The notes beneath the pieces are model-generated. The model saw nothing but the letters and a program-made list of their open reading frames with translations. It was not told the origin of the DNA and did not search any database. 64,000 nt of DNA from Nitrospira moscoviensis (GTDB lineage Bacteria > Nitrospirota > Nitrospiria > Nitrospirales > Nitrospiraceae): the NCBI RefSeq assembly GCF_001273775.1, contig NZ_CP011801.1, positions 682,001-746,000 of the forward strand. The letters are read 5' to 3'. Below are positions 59,704 through 64,000 of the stretch, one piece after another. The stretch's first letter is position 1. The number at the start of each line of letters is the position of its first letter. Position numbers and translations under genes: made by a program.

Positions 59704-59947
59704 TACGATAACCTCTCTGGTCTGGCATGGCTATTGACCTATTTTGTTTGATAGCTAGAACCTCAGCGATTGGACAGCTCCGCCTGACACATTGGCTGCT
59801 CGCTACATCGTGCTCACGCGGAGGATGGTTGCTCTGGGGCCAAATCTTGGCAACCATCATACTAAAGCCTTCGGTGCAGGGTTGTTTGAATTGTTAGAGA
59901 CAAAGGGGTCAGACCCTTTGTTCCTCTCGGGACGAACAAAACACCGC

Positions 59948-61360
59948 ATGACTACGCAACCACAGACTGGCGCACATCCGGGACCGATCAGCACTCAGAC
60001 TGAGCGCGTCCTTCGTGACTTCGTGCGCGATGCGGTATCGCATCTCTCCGAGGCACTGAAGGATTCGGCACCAGAATTTGAGGATGGCGCCCGATGGGAG
60101 CGTGGGACCGATGGCCACTTCCGCGAGCGAAAAAAGCGTTTGCGGACGTTGTGGCCGATGCTAAGTGACGAGTGGCTCCGCTCGCTGCCTGGTTATCAAA
60201 CGTGCGTTGAGTGCCTGAAATCCGATGTGGTTGTCGGGCCGCATCTGGATCGTTTGGTAGGCACCAGCATGTCATCCTCCCGCCTTGAGGCAAACAACAT
60301 CCTGAAGTCCCTCATGTATGCGGCCCTCGACGACGAAGGACGTCTTGCGTTCACCGACGAGCGATTCCATGGTAAGTGGCGGGAATTGGCAAGCTTTTTT
60401 GGAGCAAGTCAGATTGCTTCCAAGATGGTTGCGCCGCTTCCACGTCTAGTTATCCCGGCGTTTCCACTCCGGCTGAACAACGAGCTAGTCCTCGACCGCC
60501 TAACTGACGATGAGGTGACTCGCTGTTATCAGGTTGGTGTGATTCGGCCTGATTCGCTGCGGTCTCCGCTTATCTACGGCGATGTCGCCGTGGGAATTCG
60601 GAGGACAACGTTCTTGCCTAAACTGATTCGGCGAGATGACGAACCACATAAGCCGCCAGAGGCGGTGGATGAGGGTAGCTTCGGCAATCGTCCTCTTTTT
60701 CGAGACGATCTCGTAATAGATGATGTTCTTTCGGCATTGCGACTCCTTAAGCACACCCAGATTCGTGCCGCAGGTTGCGCGAGTTGGACCGATTCCCATT
60801 GGTTGAAAGACGGAACATCATTTCGAGTGCTCGGGCAGTGGCCGTACTGGGGAAAGTTCGAGTTATCGGAAGGTGAAGTCCCGCAGTTTCTCGAACTGTG
60901 GCGTCTGCTAGAGGAAGGAGCTAAGCGGTTCGGCTTCAGTATTCACCGCTTCAACCTAGCCTTCGACCGCGGCCTCCTTGCCGACCGGATCGTCGATTTC
61001 GTTATTGCAGCGGAGTCGCTGTTCTTGGGTGATCTCAACATACAGGACCGTGGGGAGTTGCGTTTCCGCTTCGCGCTACGCGCTGCCAAATTCATAGAAC
61101 ACCCGAACTACGGTGAGCATGACGTCTTTCGCATAATGCGCCAAGCCTATGACGCCAGGAGCTCGATCGTGCACGGTGGTTCGCCGAAGGAGACCCGCCT
61201 GCCCGACAACCAGTCCACCAAGTTGTCGACCTTCATTGACGCCATTGAAGAGCTTGTGCGGATCGGGCTGCGCAAGGCGCTTTCGATGAAGGAAGACGGG
61301 AAGAAGATGCGCCAAGCCGAGTATTGGGACACGCTCGTGTTCTCGAATCCCAACCCGTAA
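59948..61360 (+). CDS. HEPN-domain protein, ApeA-like (candidate defence RNase)
   Basis: This 470-aa protein has an N-terminal helical and beta region without a recognisable family. The C-terminal domain (about 320-460) carries R404-x4-H409 in RSSIVHGG, which is the HEPN nuclease R-x4-6-H motif. The surrounding FVIAAESLFL and RFRFALRAAKF helices match ApeA-like HEPN proteins, which act in abortive antiphage defence. The ATG at 59948 precedes the conserved part, as the upstream reading is poor. It has lower GC than the core, and it lies next to a decayed nuclease gene and an IS. Confidence 0.72.
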   Translation: MTTQPQTGAHPGPISTQTERVLRDFVRDAVSHLSEALKDSAPEFEDGARWERGTDGHFRERKKRLRTLWPMLSDEWLRSLPGYQTCVECLKSDVVVGPHLDRLVGTSMSSSRLEANNILKSLMYAALDDEGRLAFTDERFHGKWRELASFFGASQIASKMVAPLPRLVIPAFPLRLNNELVLDRLTDDEVTRCYQVGVIRPDSLRSPLIYGDVAVGIRRTTFLPKLIRRDDEPHKPPEAVDEGSFGNRPLFRDDLVIDDVLSALRLLKHTQIRAAGCASWTDSHWLKDGTSFRVLGQWPYWGKFELSEGEVPQFLELWRLLEEGAKRFGFSIHRFNLAFDRGLLADRIVDFVIAAESLFLGDLNIQDRGELRFRFALRAAKFIEHPNYGEHDVFRIMRQAYDARSSIVHGGSPKETRLPDNQSTKLSTFIDAIEELVRIGLRKALSMKEDGKKMRQAEYWDTLVFSNPNP

Positions 61361-61385
61361 ATGAGCACCATGGCGGTAAATAGAT

Positions 61386-61458
61386 AAAGGTTCCGGTAAA
61401 AAGATAGGTTTGAATTGGAAAAAGGTAAAGGTTCCAAAAGATAAAGGTTCCAGGAACC
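61386..61458 (+). repeat. Cluster of AAAGGTTCC repeats and a GGTTCC/GGAACC hairpin
   Basis: AAAGGTTCC occurs at 61386, 61427 and 61443, and the last copy runs into the palindrome GGTTCCAGGAACC. It follows the HEPN gene and may be a terminator or a regulatory element. Confidence 0.4.
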
Positions 61459-61546
61459 ATTTGAGTCGGCCTAACAACCAGTTCCGGCGGTCCGTTGCGC
61501 GCCCCGCCGCTGAACAGAAGTTAGTGGCCAAGCGAGTTGAGGCACT

Positions 61547-61889
61547 ATGACGGAGAAAGATCTTGAACGCCGACTGTGCGTAATGCTCTGAGCTGGAATG
61601 ACACTCGTGGATATGCCTGCACAATTCTCCATTCATAATTCCACTTCCGACGCGAAGAATTTGTTCGATCTAATCGGTCACAAGACTTATGAGGTAATCG
61701 AAGACGACAGCCGATGGAACCTACATCCAAAGTTCATGCTTGAAATCATTGGCGGGATGACGCCCGATATCGTACTTCGATCCAAAGCTTCCAACGAAAA
61801 TCGAATCTATATTGAAGTCAAGAAGACGCAACCATCGCTGCCCCCATAGATCACGATGCCTGGACGTACTTCCTAGAGATGTATTCTGA
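61547..61889 (+). pseudogene. PD-(D/E)XK-type nuclease remnant
   Basis: The frame starts with ATG at 61547, meets a TGA at codon 15 (61589) and continues in the same frame with MTLVDMPAQFSIHNS. It has MTPDIVLRSKAS and IYIEVKKT, the D...E-x-K nuclease core. A further one-base shift near 61841 (CCCCC) restores DHDAWTYFLEMYSD. The IS21 end at 61890 then cuts it. It is a decayed restriction-type gene. Confidence 0.6.
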
Positions 61890-61940
61890 TGTGTATTCCG
61901 CTGAATCCGGCCACCGATTCCGAGCGAATCCGGCCACCCC
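61890..61940 (+). repeat. IS21 terminal repeats
   Basis: GAATCCGGCCACC occurs twice within 45 bp, separated by GATTCCGAGC, just inside the element. These are the multiple end repeats bound by the IS21-family transposase. Confidence 0.65.
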
Positions 61941-61963
61941 TCGGAGCCCCGCGACGCAGGGCC

Positions 61964-62728
61964 TCAGTGGTCTGTCTTCAGTGGCCGACTTCCGTCCGAT
62001 TTTGCCAGCCGTTTGCGCATCGATTCTCCTTTGAGCGTGATCTTATAGGCGTTGTGCACGAGCCGGTCAAGAATGGCATCGGCCAGCGTCGGCTCCCCGA
62101 TCGCCGTATGCCAGTGATCGATCGGGAGTTGACTGGCCACGAGGGTGGCCCGCCGCCCGTGGCGATCATCAAGGAGTTCCAACAGATCGCGGCGCTGTTC
62201 GTCAGTTAAGGGAGCCAGCCCCCAATCATCGAGGACCACGAGGTCCGTCTTCGCGAGACTCCGGAGCAGGCGCCCATAGCGGCCATCGCCTTTGGCCACC
62301 GCCAGCTCCCGGAAGAACCGCGGCAGTCGCAAATACAAGGCGGAGCAGCCCAGCCGGCAAGCCATCTGGGCCAACGCACAGGCCAGATACGTCTTGCCCG
62401 CGCCGGTGGGCCCCACAATCAACACATTGTCATGCTGACGAATCCACTGCCCCGTAGCCAGGGACGCGATGACGCTTTTCTCCAGCCCCCGCGGATGGCG
62501 ATAATCGAGATCTTCCAAGGTGGCACTGCCGGGGAACCGGGCCTGGGCCAGCCGCCGCGCCAACCGGTGATTGTCCCGGACCGTGCACTCGCGATCGACG
62601 AGCAGCCCCAGTCGTTCCTCGAAGCTGAGCCGCTGCACCTCAGGCATCTCCAGTTGTTCCGCCAAAGCGGTGGCCATGCCGGTGAGCTTCATCGCCTCCA
62701 GCGCCGTGAGTGTGGGATGACGTAACAT
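61964..62728 (-). CDS. istB: IS21-family helper ATPase IstB
   Basis: This 254-aa AAA+ ATPase (DnaC-like) guides target choice for the transposase. Walker A is G106-P-T-G-A-G-K-T113 and Walker B is DLVVLDDWG. Its start overlaps the istA stop. The full length and motifs look intact. Confidence 0.93.
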   Translation of the reverse strand: MLRHPTLTALEAMKLTGMATALAEQLEMPEVQRLSFEERLGLLVDRECTVRDNHRLARRLAQARFPGSATLEDLDYRHPRGLEKSVIASLATGQWIRQHDNVLIVGPTGAGKTYLACALAQMACRLGCSALYLRLPRFFRELAVAKGDGRYGRLLRSLAKTDLVVLDDWGLAPLTDEQRRDLLELLDDRHGRRATLVASQLPIDHWHTAIGEPTLADAILDRLVHNAYKITLKGESMRKRLAKSDGSRPLKTDH

Positions 62729-63999
62729 CAGAACCCTCCTTCCTGTTGATAATAGGTGGTGCCGCGCAGATGGTCGTGCGCATGCGGGAGTGGGACCGTC
62801 GGAACCGGCTCGGGGAGCGGCTGCTGGTCGAGGCCGGTCTGTAAAATGGACTGCACGCTCTTATAGGTGAACGCCTCCAGCACCTGCGCCCGCCGACAGG
62901 CGGCCTCCAACCGCGCTGCGCTGTACGTCCGCTCCAGGCGGAGAATCCCCAGACAGGAGCGATAGCCTTGTTCGGGATGCGGCCGCCGCGCCAGGAGTTC
63001 GGCCACGACGGTGCCGGTCGCGGGCCCGACGGTCTCCGCCCACTGGATCAGCCGGGAGGGCGACCACGCCAGATAGCGTTGGTGCGCCGAGGGGAGATGC
63101 GCGGTGACCGTGGTGTGGCGGCCGCGCTCGGCACTCCGCATATGGCTGGCCACCCGCTGCCCCTTGTAGAAACACTCGATGGTGGCCGCCGTGAGCCGGA
63201 CATCCAGGGCCTGATGGACCAAGGCGGAGGGGACGCTGTAGTAGTGGCCCTCGACCTCAAGATGCGAATCGATATTCACTCGGGCGATCCGCCACTCGGC
63301 ATAGACGTAGGGCTCGGTCGGCAGCGGCTGCAAGGCCGGCCGATCCACGGCCTCGAACTGGGACTGCCGACAGCCAGGGAGCTTTTTGAAGGGCCGGCGA
63401 TTCAGCCGGTCCAAACAGGCGGCGATGGCCGTATTGAGCTCCGCCAGACTGAAGAAGGGGTGATGCCGCAGGCAGGCCAGGATCCAGCGTTCGACGAGCA
63501 GCACGCCCGCTTCGACCTTGGCCTTGTCCCGCGGTTTGCGCACCCGCGCCGGGATTACCGCGACGCCGTAGTGCCGGGCCAGATCGGCGTAGGTGGGGTT
63601 CAGCTCCGGTTCATACCGGCAGGCCTTGGTGACGCCGCTGCGTAAATTATCGGGCACGAGGATTTCCGGCACACCGCCCAAGAAGGCGAAGGCCCGGACA
63701 TGCGAGCCGGTCCAATCGGGGAGCGTTTGGGTCCAGGTCGCCTCGGCATAGGTGTAGCTCGATGCACCAAGAACCGCGACAAAGATCTGGGCCTGTCGAA
63801 TCGTCCCGGTCTGCCGATCCTGGACCGGCACGGTCTGGCCGGCATAATCGACGAAGAGTTTCTCGCCCGCCCGATGCTCCTGCCGCAGACACCGATCCAG
63901 GGTGGCGCGCCAGGCCCCGTAGAGATCACAAAAGCGGCTGTACTGATAGCCGTCGGGGTGCTGCGCTTTGTATTCCTGCCACAGCAGCGCCAGGGTCAC
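62728..63999 (-). CDS. istA: IS21-family transposase IstA, N-terminus cut by window edge
   Basis: This DDE integrase-fold transposase is present for 423 residues. Motifs include [12 protein letters not shown] (first Asp), VPDNLRSGV (second Asp) and [11 protein letters not shown] (Glu). The C-terminal region is complete. The N-terminal HTH would be outside the window. Confidence 0.9.
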   Translation of the reverse strand: MTLALLWQEYKAQHPDGYQYSRFCDLYGAWRATLDRCLRQEHRAGEKLFVDYAGQTVPVQDRQTGTIRQAQIFVAVLGASSYTYAEATWTQTLPDWTGSHVRAFAFLGGVPEILVPDNLRSGVTKACRYEPELNPTYADLARHYGVAVIPARVRKPRDKAKVEAGVLLVERWILACLRHHPFFSLAELNTAIAACLDRLNRRPFKKLPGCRQSQFEAVDRPALQPLPTEPYVYAEWRIARVNIDSHLEVEGHYYSVPSALVHQALDVRLTAATIECFYKGQRVASHMRSAERGRHTTVTAHLPSAHQRYLAWSPSRLIQWAETVGPATGTVVAELLARRPHPEQGYRSCLGILRLERTYSAARLEAACRRAQVLEAFTYKSVQSILQTGLDQQPLPEPVPTVPLPHAHDHLRGTTYYQQEGGF

Positions 64000-64000
64000 G

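Larger units (their letters stand above)
61890..64000 (-). mobile_element. IS21-family element, partial
   Basis: The left end starts at TGTGTATTCC (61890) with the repeated motif GAATCCGGCCACC typical of this group. Inside are istB and istA on the minus strand. The right end is beyond the window. Confidence 0.85.

Noticed and set aside
61376..61460. A CRISPR array
   Set aside because: The AAAGGTTCC units are 9 bp, irregularly spaced and only three in number; there are no cas genes.

Overview
The window reads as one continuous high-GC bacterial chromosome segment, most likely from a Nitrospira-type nitrite oxidiser or a close relative (phylum Nitrospirota). This assignment rests on gene content, not on a search. 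The key evidence is a respiratory block (about 16.5-28.6 kb) holding a Rieske/cytochrome b complex, two cytochrome bd-like oxidase subunit I proteins, five c-type cytochrome genes and an NxrC-like (ethylbenzene-dehydrogenase-gamma-like) haem protein. It sits next to a hopanoid/isoprenoid/Mla block. No nxrAB, amo or hao genes lie inside the window, so nitrite oxidation and comammox cannot be told apart.

Layout. 0-16.2 kb is core genome: smc; then, behind a good sigma70-type promoter, shc, hpnG, a complete mlaEFDC set and an outer-membrane beta-barrel; then dxs, ispG, tRNA-Cys and hpnH. These link the MEP pathway to hopanoid synthesis and hopanoid/phospholipid handling in the outer membrane. 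16.4-28.6 kb is the electron-transport block, read in one direction with short gaps or overlaps. 28.6-31.6 kb has a UbiA prenyltransferase and a lipoprotein with a catalytically degenerate caspase fold.

31.7-36.0 kb is a small genomic island in tRNA-Thr(CGT). The 3' end of the tRNA is repeated (44 bp, one mismatch) 4.2 kb downstream. Between the copies is one gene, a 1354-aa SNF2/DEAH helicase whose C-terminal third is 25 tandem repeats of almost exactly 15 residues ([C/S]xx[S/T]G). No integrase lies between the repeats. Just outside the right repeat is an 836-aa SIR2-STAND-type protein, so the locus looks like a defence island. This is the best candidate here for an undescribed system.

38.7-50.5 kb is accessory: toxin-antitoxin loci (one frameshifted, one partial duplicate), two response regulators, a PilZ protein, an RRM RNA-binding protein and many small hypotheticals. 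50.5-54.9 kb is a full pqqABCDE operon followed by a PQQ-dependent sugar dehydrogenase on the minus strand. 55.3-59.7 kb carries a nuclease-fold secreted protein, an OmpA-family protein and small secreted or lipoprotein genes. 59.9-64 kb is again accessory, visibly lower in GC before the IS: an ApeA-like HEPN protein, a decayed PD-(D/E)XK nuclease and an IS21-family element that runs off the end.

Several genes carry apparent one-base frameshifts, most of them at short homopolymers. These may be real decay or sequencing/assembly errors and are flagged individually.
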